From assembly GCA_045600045.1 (NCBI GenBank), contig JAZRXD010000006.1, positions 1-19,014 on the forward strand: 19,014 nt of DNA, given 5' to 3'. The stretch comes from UBA1715 sp045600045. GTDB lineage: Bacteria > Bacteroidota > Bacteroidia > Bacteroidales > UBA1715. Numbering within the stretch: position 1 is the stretch's first letter; the number at the start of each line of letters is the position of its first letter. The position numbers and the translations under genes are program-made. The notes under the pieces are model-generated. The model saw nothing but the letters and a program-made list of their open reading frames with translations, had not been told where the DNA came from and searched no databases. Shown here piece after piece: positions 1 through 7,323 of this stretch.

Positions 1-1
1 A

Positions 2-2137
2 AGCAAAGACAGTTACATCGCCAACAAACCAGATTTGAGTATATATGCGGAATCGTCAGACTTGTCACCAGTAGCAACAAGCGGCAGTTACACCGACTTG
101 ACGGACGTTCCGACAATCCCAAGTGTAGAGGGCTTGGCAAGTGAGACATACGTGAGCGAGCAATTGGCAGACTATACGAAGACAGCGGATATAGCATCTA
201 CATATGCAACGAAGGCCGAGATTTCCGACATGGCAACGAAGACATATACAGATGCAACGTATGTGAAACAATCAGAAATGACAGCTGAGGAAAATGTACA
301 ATCAGATTGGTCGGAGACAGACGCCACAAAAGACAGTTACATTGCCAATAAACCAGATATGAGCATATATGCTGAATCGTCGGATTTATCACCAGTGGCA
401 ACAAGCGGAAGCTACAATGATTTGACAGATGTTCCGACAATCCCAAGTGTTGAAGGTTTGGCAAGCGAGACATACGTGAGCGAGCAATTGGCAGACTATA
501 CGAAGACAGCGGATATAGAATCTACATATGCAACGAAGACAGATCTTTCCGACATGGAAACAAAAACAAATGCGTCAGCAACCTATGCGACAAAATCAGA
601 AATCGAAAACATGGTAGAGGCAGATGACATAGCAGATATGGCAACGAAGACATATACAGAAGCAACGTATGTGAAACAATCGGAATTGACGGCAGAGGAA
701 AACGTACAGTCAGATTGGTCAGAAACAGACGCAAGCAAAGACAGTTATATCGCCAACAAACCAGATTTGAGTATATATGCAGAATCGTCCGACTTGTCTC
801 CTGTAGCAACAAGCGGCAGTTACACAGACTTGACGGATGTTCCGACAATTCCAAGTGTAGAGGGCTTGGCAAGTGAGACATACGTGAGCGAGCAATTGGC
901 AGACTATACGAAGACAGCGGATATAGAATCTACATATGCAACGAAGACAGATTTGGAAGATTACTTGACAGCGTCAGATGTTCCTGATTTTGAAGAATTA
1001 GCAACGAAAGATACTCTTTCGTACTATGTGAAAACAGAAGACTTATCAGTTCCAACAACAGTTGCAGAATTAACCGATGCTTCTGATTATGTAACAAAAG
1101 CTGAATACGATGAATTGAAAGCGTCTTATGAAAAACAACTTTTGGGAATGTGTGCTGAAATGAATCCTAATAAAGTTTATAAGGGAGCGTTCTTGTCAAA
1201 ATTCTCTGTTAGTGCAGATAGACAAGTTGTATTTGCACAAGGTAATTTGCAATATCAACCATCAACACAAACATGGCGATTTGCTGAACATCAATATGAT
1301 GCAGTTGCGGGTACAGATAAGAATGGTGCTGTTGGTGGAAATGTATATGAAGGAGGTGTGAAATGTGGAAATGAAAATGCAAATAATCCATCATATGCGG
1401 GGTGGATTGATTTGTTCTGTTATGGTACCAGTGGATGGAATAGTGGAGCTGAAAAATATCAACCTACAGATTATTCATCAATAGTAACGGATTTTATTTC
1501 ATCTAATCTAACCGAAACAAATTCTAATGCAGATTGGGGATGGTTTAATGTCATAACCAATGGAGGTAATAAGGTAAATAAGTGGAGAACGTTGACAGGA
1601 GCAGAATGGAAATATTTAATTTTGGAACGTGCAAATGCAGCGAATCTAATGTCTTTAGGAACAATTTCTATTACAGAAACGCCAGATGGTGTATCTGCTA
1701 TTGAGGGTATAATTTTATTACCAGATGAATGGGTATTACCTTCGGATTGTTCATTTACGGCATCTGAATTTTCTGCGCCTTCAGGTTCTATTTGCACATC
1801 ATCGACAACAGGGTTTAGTACTAATGTTTATACGGAGGAACAATGGAGTAAAATGCAAGCAGCAGGTGCTGTATTTTTACCTGCGTCTGGTATAGCATAT
1901 ATGTATGATGATGGTGGTGAGTATGTCTTTGGTATGAAGAATGTCGGAAAAGGGTATGGAAAAACGTTTGCTGCGTATTGGTCTTCAACAGGAAATTGGT
2001 TTGCTGTAAATGAAGAAGGTGGTCGGACTGGTTCCAAAGGATCATATGTTTATGGTACATGGCAATTGCAATTACAAAGTTGGCTCTCAAGTAGAAATCA
2101 AGGTTTGTGTGTACGTTTAGTTCAGGATATTGAATAA
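2..2137 (+). CDS. Repeat-rich surface/fibre-like protein, 5' truncated by window edge
   Basis: The frame is open from base 2, so the gene begins outside the window; the TTG at 35 is an internal Leu codon. The first third is three copies of a unit containing YIANKPD, SIYAESSDLSPVATSGSY, DLTDVPTIPS and ENVQSDWSETD. These phrases resemble shaft repeats of phage tail fibres and Bacteroidales fibre-like proteins (family knowledge). Short TYATK/ATYVKQ/MATKTY motifs lie between them. After a hydrophilic linker (about 1010-1170) comes a C-terminal domain with VVFAQGNLQYQPSTQTWRFA, WRTLTGAEW, YWSST and a final GLCVRLV. This resembles the Bacteroidales domains related to the Fibrobacter major paralogous/C-type-lectin-like fold. 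No membrane segment or type IX sorting domain is visible. A strong hairpin terminator follows. Role in adhesion or as a fibre is inferred; the fibre-like reading is fairly secure, the function is not. Confidence 0.8.
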   Translation, partial: SKDSYIANKPDLSIYAESSDLSPVATSGSYTDLTDVPTIPSVEGLASETYVSEQLADYTKTADIASTYATKAEISDMATKTYTDATYVKQSEMTAEENVQSDWSETDATKDSYIANKPDMSIYAESSDLSPVATSGSYNDLTDVPTIPSVEGLASETYVSEQLADYTKTADIESTYATKTDLSDMETKTNASATYATKSEIENMVEADDIADMATKTYTEATYVKQSELTAEENVQSDWSETDASKDSYIANKPDLSIYAESSDLSPVATSGSYTDLTDVPTIPSVEGLASETYVSEQLADYTKTADIESTYATKTDLEDYLTASDVPDFEELATKDTLSYYVKTEDLSVPTTVAELTDASDYVTKAEYDELKASYEKQLLGMCAEMNPNKVYKGAFLSKFSVSADRQVVFAQGNLQYQPSTQTWRFAEHQYDAVAGTDKNGAVGGNVYEGGVKCGNENANNPSYAGWIDLFCYGTSGWNSGAEKYQPTDYSSIVTDFISSNLTETNSNADWGWFNVITNGGNKVNKWRTLTGAEWKYLILERANAANLMSLGTISITETPDGVSAIEGIILLPDEWVLPSDCSFTASEFSAPSGSICTSSTTGFSTNVYTEEQWSKMQAAGAVFLPASGIAYMYDDGGEYVFGMKNVGKGYGKTFAAYWSSTGNWFAVNEEGGRTGSKGSYVYGTWQLQLQSWLSSRNQGLCVRLVQDIE
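8..331 (+). repeat. Long in-frame repeat, copy 1 (324 bp)
   Basis: This copy runs from the DSYIANKPD codons to the next occurrence, 108 codons later. It encodes the fibre-like unit in its basic form, and many third-codon positions are identical to those of copies 2 and 3. Confidence 0.85.
332..739 (+). repeat. Long in-frame repeat, copy 2 with 84-bp insertion (408 bp)
   Basis: The copy matches copy 1 at both ends but is 28 codons longer. The extra block lies at about 539-622 and adds a second TYATK-type submotif with NASATYATKSEIENMVEADD. The length difference is an exact multiple of three, so the frame is kept. Confidence 0.85.
740..946 (+). repeat. Long in-frame repeat, copy 3, 3' truncated
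   Basis: The copy matches copies 1 and 2 through the ADIESTYATK codons. It then diverges into the linker that leads to the C-terminal domain. Confidence 0.85.
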
Positions 2138-2163
2138 TAATAAGCGTGTGAATTAAAATAAAG

Positions 2164-2194
2164 AAAGACGATGCAAATATGTGTCGTCTTTTTT
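2164..2194 (+). terminator. Intrinsic terminator of the fibre-like gene
   Basis: An 8-bp perfect stem, AAAGACGA (2164-2171) with TCGTCTTT (2184-2191), has a 12-nt loop and runs into six T residues (2189-2194). It lies 27 bp after the stop codon at 2137. Confidence 0.8.
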
Positions 2195-2225
2195 CTTATT
2201 GTGAGTTCTTGTATACATTCGTGTT

Positions 2226-2720
2226 ATGAAACATATTGTTTGGTTTCTTCAAACTCATTTTTTTGTTACGCATACTCAATATGAAGTAAAACAAATATTT
2301 TCAACAACTGAATGTGAATTTAAACGTTTTGATATTATTATTCGTTTGCTTGCAATAGAAAATTATTATGGGGAAAATGATTTTGGATGGATTTTGTATC
2401 GTAAATTGAGAAGGTGCCAGTTGGGTAATTCTCAAGACGTTTCTAGTGTGGAAGATTCGTTTAGAAACTTAATTCGTTCTTATGAGTCTAATGGGTATAT
2501 GAAAGATTCCGAAATATTTGTTGATAAATCGTATCGTTTAATTAATGGTTCTCATAGAATTGCAATGGCTATTTATCGAAATGACAAATACGTCTCGTGT
2601 CGTATTGTTCGAAAACGATCAAAATGTGATTATTCTCTAGACAGATTAAAATCAATGGGGTTTACAAATGATGAATTAGACGTGATTTTGAAAAAATATC
2701 ATTCTGTGAAACAATTGTAG
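2226..2720 (+). CDS. ParB/sulfiredoxin-like domain protein, short paralogue
   Basis: This 164-residue protein carries the motif YRLINGSHRIAMAIYR near residues 102-117. It resembles the NGxHR signature of ParB/Srx-fold proteins (family knowledge), in which the polar and basic residues can bind nucleotide. No helix-turn-helix, signal peptide or membrane helix is seen. It aligns over most of its length with the convergent gene on the other strand: RLLAIENYYGEND matches RLLDAKLYYEKGD, and INGSHRIAMAIY matches INGTHRIALALY. It ends where the paralogue's shared region ends. Its stop is only 3 bp from the stop of that paralogue. The ATG at 2226 is the only good start; a weak TACATTCG element just upstream (2214-2221) is too close to be a convincing promoter. 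The biological role is unknown. Confidence 0.7.
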   Translation: MKHIVWFLQTHFFVTHTQYEVKQIFSTTECEFKRFDIIIRLLAIENYYGENDFGWILYRKLRRCQLGNSQDVSSVEDSFRNLIRSYESNGYMKDSEIFVDKSYRLINGSHRIAMAIYRNDKYVSCRIVRKRSKCDYSLDRLKSMGFTNDELDVILKKYHSVKQL

Positions 2721-2723
2721 GGA

Positions 2724-3638
2724 TTATAAAAAAACTTCCTTCGTATTCAATTTTAGTAGTTCAAATAGATGGTATCCTTTTTGGCAATTTGGTGAAATGT
2801 AAAATGATAGTTTGGATTTGTAGAGTTTTTGGATTTTTTCTTGTGTCTTATATATGTAATTAGAATAATATTCCATTTTTTTTATTTGGTATTCAGTCTT
2901 AATAGGTTTACATAGGGCAAAAAAACCTTTATTTATAGTCGTATTATCAAAAGCAATAGTGGTGTTAAGATTTTGATAATATTTAAAGAAAATAAAATAT
3001 TTTTCTTGTTGTTGAAAGAATAGTTTGGCTTCATCAAGGTTGTCTAGCGACATCCAAAAAATAAAAGTCTGCCCTGTTTCAATCAATTTATTTTGAATGT
3101 GGTTATATTCAAGATAAATAGTATTTAAAATATTTGTTGGCAGTGTAGACAAAGGTCTACGTTCAAATCCTTTTTCAATAATATTTTTTCGGTTCCAACA
3201 GTATACTTTTATTTCTGGAATGTTATTATATAGAGCAAGAGCGATTCTATGTGTTCCGTTAATAAGATAAAGTTCTTTGTCTATAATTAAATGTGAATTT
3301 ATATCATAACCATTATTTTTTACAGAATCCATTAATTCAATGTAATCTCGAGTTCTTTTATCTCGGTCGTAGGAGGCTGGACGATAATTGTACGAAACCG
3401 CAACTTGAAACGGTAGGGAGTTGTCGCCTTTTTCATAGTATAGTTTTGCATCGAGTAGGCGGGCTGCAACATAAAATTGTCGATTGTAGATTTCGCCATC
3501 GCGAAGGAGCATTAAATCGGCTACTGCCACGGTGAGCTCTTTTTTGAATGTAATATCATATAAATGTAGGATTGGCCACAGGAGTTTTTTCGTGTAGATT
3601 TTAAAACCTTTGATGATTTTTTTTCTTGTGAAATCCAT
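2724..3638 (-). CDS. ParB/sulfiredoxin-like domain protein, long paralogue with C-terminal extension
   Basis: The protein is 304 residues from the ATG at 3638. A TTG at 3647 would add three residues but is less likely. The N-terminal part is basic. The middle (about residues 45-185) matches the convergent short paralogue and holds YLINGTHRIALALY, a ParB/Srx-like NGxHR motif. The last 115 or so residues are rich in Phe, Tyr, Lys and Ile (for example FIFWMSLDNLDEAKLFFQQQ) and have no counterpart in the short paralogue. I do not recognise that part. No signal peptide or confident membrane helix is seen. The two genes are convergent with 3 bp between stops, so both may have arisen by inverted duplication and then diverged. 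Function is unknown; nucleotide binding or cleavage is only a fold-based possibility. Confidence 0.7.
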   Translation of the reverse strand: MDFTRKKIIKGFKIYTKKLLWPILHLYDITFKKELTVAVADLMLLRDGEIYNRQFYVAARLLDAKLYYEKGDNSLPFQVAVSYNYRPASYDRDKRTRDYIELMDSVKNNGYDINSHLIIDKELYLINGTHRIALALYNNIPEIKVYCWNRKNIIEKGFERRPLSTLPTNILNTIYLEYNHIQNKLIETGQTFIFWMSLDNLDEAKLFFQQQEKYFIFFKYYQNLNTTIAFDNTTINKGFFALCKPIKTEYQIKKMEYYSNYIYKTQEKIQKLYKSKLSFYISPNCQKGYHLFELLKLNTKEVFL

Positions 3639-3773
3639 TTGTTTCAATTTTTTGTAAAAATAATTTTTCTTTCGCTTCTATTGAAAAACTAATGTGAAAA
3701 CTTTGATTTTCGTTGAGTACGAATTGCACTAATAACTAACAATAAAAAGTTAATAAAATAGTTCGTTAGTTTC

Positions 3774-3803
3774 TTGTCTAAAATATTCGTTTGTCTATCT
3801 TTG
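3774..3803 (+). promoter_or_regulatory. Bacteroidota-type promoter for the carB leader
   Basis: A TTG at 3774-3776 is followed after 19 bases by TATCTTTG at 3796-3803. This fits the TTG-N19-TAnnTTTG consensus of Bacteroidota primary sigma promoters. It would start transcription around 3810, about 15 bases before the leader ORF. Confidence 0.7.
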
Positions 3804-3825
3804 CCGAAACAAAAATAGAAAGTAT

Positions 3826-3915
3826 ATGACGACTTACCGAGACTTGCCTATAACGGTGATGATGCCTAACAAGCATCTCGATTCAGTCGTTTTTATTTTT
3901 AATAAAATGCGTTAG
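3826..3915 (+). CDS. Leader peptide ORF upstream of carB (29 aa)
   Basis: ATG at 3826 opens a 29-codon frame closed by TAG at 3913-3915. The peptide begins MTTYRDLPITVMMPN and ends SVVFIFNKMR. It follows the predicted transcription start by about 15 bases, with an A/G-rich stretch (agaaag) just upstream. The stop codon sits inside the left arm of the intrinsic terminator that precedes carB. The codons just before it (GTC GTT TTT ATT TTT) are encoded by the U-rich tract. A ribosome finishing this ORF would cover the left arm and stop the terminator from forming. The same arrangement is known for pyrL before E. coli pyrBI. Arg codons occur only at positions 5 and 29, so an arginine-sensing peptide is less likely. 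Translation is inferred from layout, not demonstrated. Confidence 0.6.
   Translation: MTTYRDLPITVMMPNKHLDSVVFIFNKMR
3829..3900 (+). promoter_or_regulatory. Possible pause hairpin plus U-rich tract in the carB leader
   Basis: Three collinear stem segments can pair: ACGACT (3829-3834) with AGTCGT (3885-3890), CGAGA (3838-3842) with TCTCG (3876-3880), and CTTG (3843-3846) with CAAG (3870-3873). Small internal loops separate them. The stem is followed at once by TTTTTATTTTT (3890-3900). In E. coli pyrBI a comparable hairpin and U-rich tract causes RNA polymerase to pause when UTP is scarce. Confidence 0.55.
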
Positions 3916-3939
3916 TTGTTTCACTAACGCATTTTTTTT
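3904..3939 (+). terminator. Attenuator (intrinsic terminator) directly before carB
   Basis: A perfect 13-bp stem, AAAATGCGTTAGT (3904-3916) with ACTAACGCATTTT (3923-3935), has a 6-base loop and eight T residues (3932-3939). It lies between the leader promoter and carB, so it must be read through for carB expression. The leader ORF stop TAG overlaps its left arm. Confidence 0.85.
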
Positions 3940-3969
3940 GTATAGATGAACGGTAAAAAAAATAAAGTT

Positions 3970-6900
3970 ATGAAAGATGTAAAAAAAGTATTGCTCCTTG
4001 GTTCCGGTGCATTGAAAATCGGTCAGGCTGGTGAGTTCGATTATTCTGGTTCGCAAGCATTGAAAGCTATGCGCGAAGAAGGTATTTCAACGGTGTTGAT
4101 TAATCCTAATATCGCAACTATCCAAACGTCTGACGGTATTGCCGACAAAGTTTATTTCCTTCCTATCACTCCATATTTCGTAGAGGAAATTATTAAGAAG
4201 GAACAACCAGACGGTATTTTGTTGTCGTTCGGTGGACAAACTGCTTTGAACTGCGGTACTGAATTATATCTTTCTGGAACACTTCAAAAATATGGCGTAA
4301 AGGTGCTTGGTACTTCTGTCGAAGCAATTATGATTACAGAAGACCGTGATTTGTTCGTAAAGAAATTGAACGAAATTCAGGCAAAAACGCCTTCTTCACA
4401 GGCTGTTGAATCGTTGGAAGACGCATTGACAGTTGCCCGTAAGTTGGGATATCCTGTAATGGTTCGTTCCGCTTATGCTCTTGGTGGTCTTGGTTCTGGT
4501 ATCTCTACCAATGAAGAAGAATTTATTGCATTGTGCGAGAATGCTTTAGCTTATTCAAAACAAATTCTTGTTGAAGAATCGTTGAAAGGTTGGAAGGAAA
4601 TTGAATTTGAAGTAATCCGCGATGCAAACGATCACTGTTTTACGGTAGTTCCAATGGAAAATGTCGATCCTCTTGGAATCCACACTGGTGAAAGTATCGT
4701 TATTTCACCTATCGTAACTTTATCGAAAGAACAAATTTCATTATTGCAGGATATTGCAAAACAAGTTGTCCGCCACATTGGAATCGTTGGTGAATGTAAT
4801 ATTCAATATGCTTTCAATGCTGAGACAAACGATTACCGTATCATAGAAATCAATGCTCGTTTGAGCCGTTCTTCTGCGTTGGCTTCAAAAGCTTCTGGTT
4901 ATCCATTGGCTTTCGTTGCGGCTAAATTGGCTTTGGGTTACACGCTTGACCAAATTGGTGAAATGGGAACGCCAAATTCTGCATACGTTGCTCCTTCGGT
5001 TGACTATATTATCGCTAAGATTCCTCGTTGGGATTTGTCTAAATTCGTTGGTGTTGACCGCGAAATTGGCTCATCAATGAAGTCTGTCGGCGAAATTATG
5101 TCTATCGGTAAATCATTCGAGGAAATTATGCAAAAAGGTCTTCGTATGATTGGTCAAGGAATGCACGGATTTGTTGGCAACAACGACCTTGAATTTGACG
5201 ATTTGGACAAAGAACTTTCTCATCCAACCGATATGAGAATTTTCGCCATTGCAAAAGCGTTGGAAAATGGTTATACTCCAGAAAGAATTGAAGAATTGAC
5301 AAAAATTGATGTGTATTTCATCAAATGTTTAAAGAACATTGTTGATTACACGAAAGTTCTTTCTTCTTATAAGAAAATTGAAGATTTGCCAGCTGATGTT
5401 TTGAAAGAAGCTAAACGTCTTGGTTTTTCCGATTTCCAAATTGCACGTTATGTAGAAAATCCTTCTGGCAATCTTGAAAAAGAACAATTGCGTGTTCGTG
5501 AAGTTCGTAAGAAAAACAATATTCTTCCTGCTGTTCGTCGTATCAATACAATCGCTTCTGAACATCCAGAATTGACGAACTATTTGTATATGACGTATGG
5601 TATGACAGAACACAGTATCAATTATGCATACAAAAATGACAAATCTATCGTGGTTCTTGGTTCTGGTGCATATAGAATTGGTTCCTCGGTTGAATTTGAC
5701 TGGTGTTCGGTTAATGCGATTCAAACTGCGAGAAAGTTCGGTTACAAATCAATAATGATTAACTACAACCCTGAAACAGTTTCTACCGATTACGATATGT
5801 GCGACCGTTTGTACTTCGACGAATTGAGTTTTGAACGCGTACTTGACGTAATTGACCTTGAAATTCCTAAGGGTGTGATTGTTTCGGTTGGTGGACAGAT
5901 TCCTAACAATTTGGCAATGAAACTACATCGTCAGAGTGTGCCAATTTTGGGTACATCGCCAGTTTCTATCGACCGTGCGGAAAACAGAAATAAATTCTCT
6001 GCAATGCTTGACCAACTTGGCATTGACCAACCACGTTGGGAAGCACTTACAAGCTACGACGAAATCGACAAATTCATTGACGAAGTTGGTTTCCCTGTAT
6101 TGATTCGTCCTTCGTACGTTCTTTCAGGTGCTGCAATGAACGTTTGCTACGATAAAGAGCAAATGCATACATTCTTGGGTGCAGCTGCTAAGGTTTCGAA
6201 AGAATATCCTGTTGTTGTTTCTAAGTTTATGCAAAATGCAAAAGAAATTGAATTCGATGCTGTTGCTAAAAACGGTGAAATTATTGAATACGGAATTTCA
6301 GAGCACATTGAATTTGCTGGTGTTCACTCTGGTGACGCAACCTTGGTTTTCCCTGCACAAAATATTTATGTTGCAACAGCCCGCAGAATTAAACAAATCA
6401 GCCGCAAGATTGCTAAGGAATTAAACATCAGCGGTCCATTCAATATTCAGTATTTGGCAAAGAACAACGATGTGAAAGTTATTGAATGTAACTTACGTGC
6501 ATCGCGTTCGTTCCCATTCGTTTCGAAAGTATTGAAACGCAACTTTATTGAAACAGCAACGAAGATTATGCTTGGTGAGCCAGTAGAAAAACCTGATTCA
6601 GCAGTATTTGACGTTGATCACGTTGGTATTAAGGCTTCGCAATTCTCATTTGCCCGTCTTCACAGAGCCGACCCAATTTTGGGCGTTGATATGTCTTCAA
6701 CAGGTGAAGTTGGCTGTTTAGGAACAACTTTCGACGATGCGTTGTTGTCATCATTATATTCTGTAGGATTCCGCAAACCAGAAAAAGGTGTGTTGGTTTC
6801 TTCTGGCGATGCAAAAGGTAAAGTTGATTTGTTAGAATCTTGTATGTTGTTGCAAGAAAAAGGATTGAAGATTTACGCAACAGCAGGAACGCAAAAATTC

Positions 6901-7194
6901 TTGGTAGAAAATGGCGTTGCTGCAACGGCAGTTAATTGGCCAGACGAAACGCACGCAAAAGAAGACATTACCGAATTGATGCAAGAACATACAATTGATT
7001 TGGTAATTAACATTCCTAAGAATCAAACTCGTCGCGAATTGACAAACGGTTACAAAATCCGTCGAGCTGCAATCGACCACAATATTCCATTGTTTACAAA
7101 TGCTCGTCTTGCAAGTGCATTCTTACACGCAGCATGCTCAAAAGATTTGAGTGAAATTCAAATCAAGAGCTGGCAAGAATATAGCATCAATTAA
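3970..7194 (+). CDS. carB: Carbamoyl-phosphate synthase large subunit
   Basis: This subunit makes carbamoyl phosphate from bicarbonate, ammonia supplied by the CarA glutaminase, and two ATP; the product feeds pyrimidine and arginine synthesis in the cytoplasm. From ATG 3970 it has 1074 residues, the usual length. The N-terminal carboxyphosphate half opens with KKVLLLGSGALKIGQAGEFD and includes SYALGGLGSG-like and ENVDPLGIHTGESIV segments. The oligomerisation part follows. The second ATP-grasp half starts near residue 558 (VVLGSGAYRIGSSVEFDWC). An MGS-like allosteric domain begins near residue 939. An upstream in-frame ATG at 3946 would add eight residues, but it lies 6 bases after the terminator T-run. 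The 3970 start matches family N-termini and has an A-rich stretch before it. carA is not in the window. Expression is probably controlled by the leader attenuator. Confidence 0.95.
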   Translation: MKDVKKVLLLGSGALKIGQAGEFDYSGSQALKAMREEGISTVLINPNIATIQTSDGIADKVYFLPITPYFVEEIIKKEQPDGILLSFGGQTALNCGTELYLSGTLQKYGVKVLGTSVEAIMITEDRDLFVKKLNEIQAKTPSSQAVESLEDALTVARKLGYPVMVRSAYALGGLGSGISTNEEEFIALCENALAYSKQILVEESLKGWKEIEFEVIRDANDHCFTVVPMENVDPLGIHTGESIVISPIVTLSKEQISLLQDIAKQVVRHIGIVGECNIQYAFNAETNDYRIIEINARLSRSSALASKASGYPLAFVAAKLALGYTLDQIGEMGTPNSAYVAPSVDYIIAKIPRWDLSKFVGVDREIGSSMKSVGEIMSIGKSFEEIMQKGLRMIGQGMHGFVGNNDLEFDDLDKELSHPTDMRIFAIAKALENGYTPERIEELTKIDVYFIKCLKNIVDYTKVLSSYKKIEDLPADVLKEAKRLGFSDFQIARYVENPSGNLEKEQLRVREVRKKNNILPAVRRINTIASEHPELTNYLYMTYGMTEHSINYAYKNDKSIVVLGSGAYRIGSSVEFDWCSVNAIQTARKFGYKSIMINYNPETVSTDYDMCDRLYFDELSFERVLDVIDLEIPKGVIVSVGGQIPNNLAMKLHRQSVPILGTSPVSIDRAENRNKFSAMLDQLGIDQPRWEALTSYDEIDKFIDEVGFPVLIRPSYVLSGAAMNVCYDKEQMHTFLGAAAKVSKEYPVVVSKFMQNAKEIEFDAVAKNGEIIEYGISEHIEFAGVHSGDATLVFPAQNIYVATARRIKQISRKIAKELNISGPFNIQYLAKNNDVKVIECNLRASRSFPFVSKVLKRNFIETATKIMLGEPVEKPDSAVFDVDHVGIKASQFSFARLHRADPILGVDMSSTGEVGCLGTTFDDALLSSLYSVGFRKPEKGVLVSSGDAKGKVDLLESCMLLQEKGLKIYATAGTQKFLVENGVAATAVNWPDETHAKEDITELMQEHTIDLVINIPKNQTRRELTNGYKIRRAAIDHNIPLFTNARLASAFLHAACSKDLSEIQIKSWQEYSIN

Positions 7195-7216
7195 GATTGA
7201 ATCTATTAATAGAGAG

Positions 7217-7248
7217 AAAATGGGAATGCTTTTACATTCCCATTTTTT
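7217..7248 (+). terminator. Intrinsic terminator of carB
   Basis: A perfect 12-bp stem, AAAATGGGAATG (7217-7228) with CATTCCCATTTT (7235-7246), has loop CTTTTA and a six-T run. It starts 22 bp after the carB stop. Confidence 0.9.
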
Positions 7249-7262
7249 GTAAAAAAAGAAAA

Positions 7263-7295
7263 TTGCCTAATATTCAATTCCTGAATATTAGGCAA
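7263..7295. repeat. 14-bp perfect inverted repeat before the MBL lipoprotein gene
   Basis: TTGCCTAATATTCA (7263-7276) and TGAATATTAGGCAA (7282-7295) are perfect reverse complements around ATTCC. No T-run follows, so it is not a classical terminator for the plus strand. It ends 28 bases before the ATG at 7324 and could be an operator or a 5' UTR hairpin. Confidence 0.75.
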
Positions 7296-7323
7296 GAAAT
7301 TGAAATGTGTAAAAAATAAAATT

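Noticed and set aside
2000..2137. Variable repeat of a diversity-generating retroelement
   Set aside because: No template repeat or reverse transcriptase in the window, and the segment has no obvious excess of AAC/AAT codons.
1..3650. Prophage at the left end
   Set aside because: Only the fibre-like repeats point to phage; no integrase, terminase, portal, capsid or lysis gene is visible.
3826..3915. Arginine-sensing leader peptide for carB
   Set aside because: Only two Arg codons, not clustered, in 29 codons. The U-rich tract fits UTP sensing better, though arginine control is not fully excluded.
3810..3945. PyrR-binding RNA attenuator
   Set aside because: I could not find the conserved PyrR-binding loop sequence or an antiterminator/anti-antiterminator set typical of Bacillus pyr leaders.
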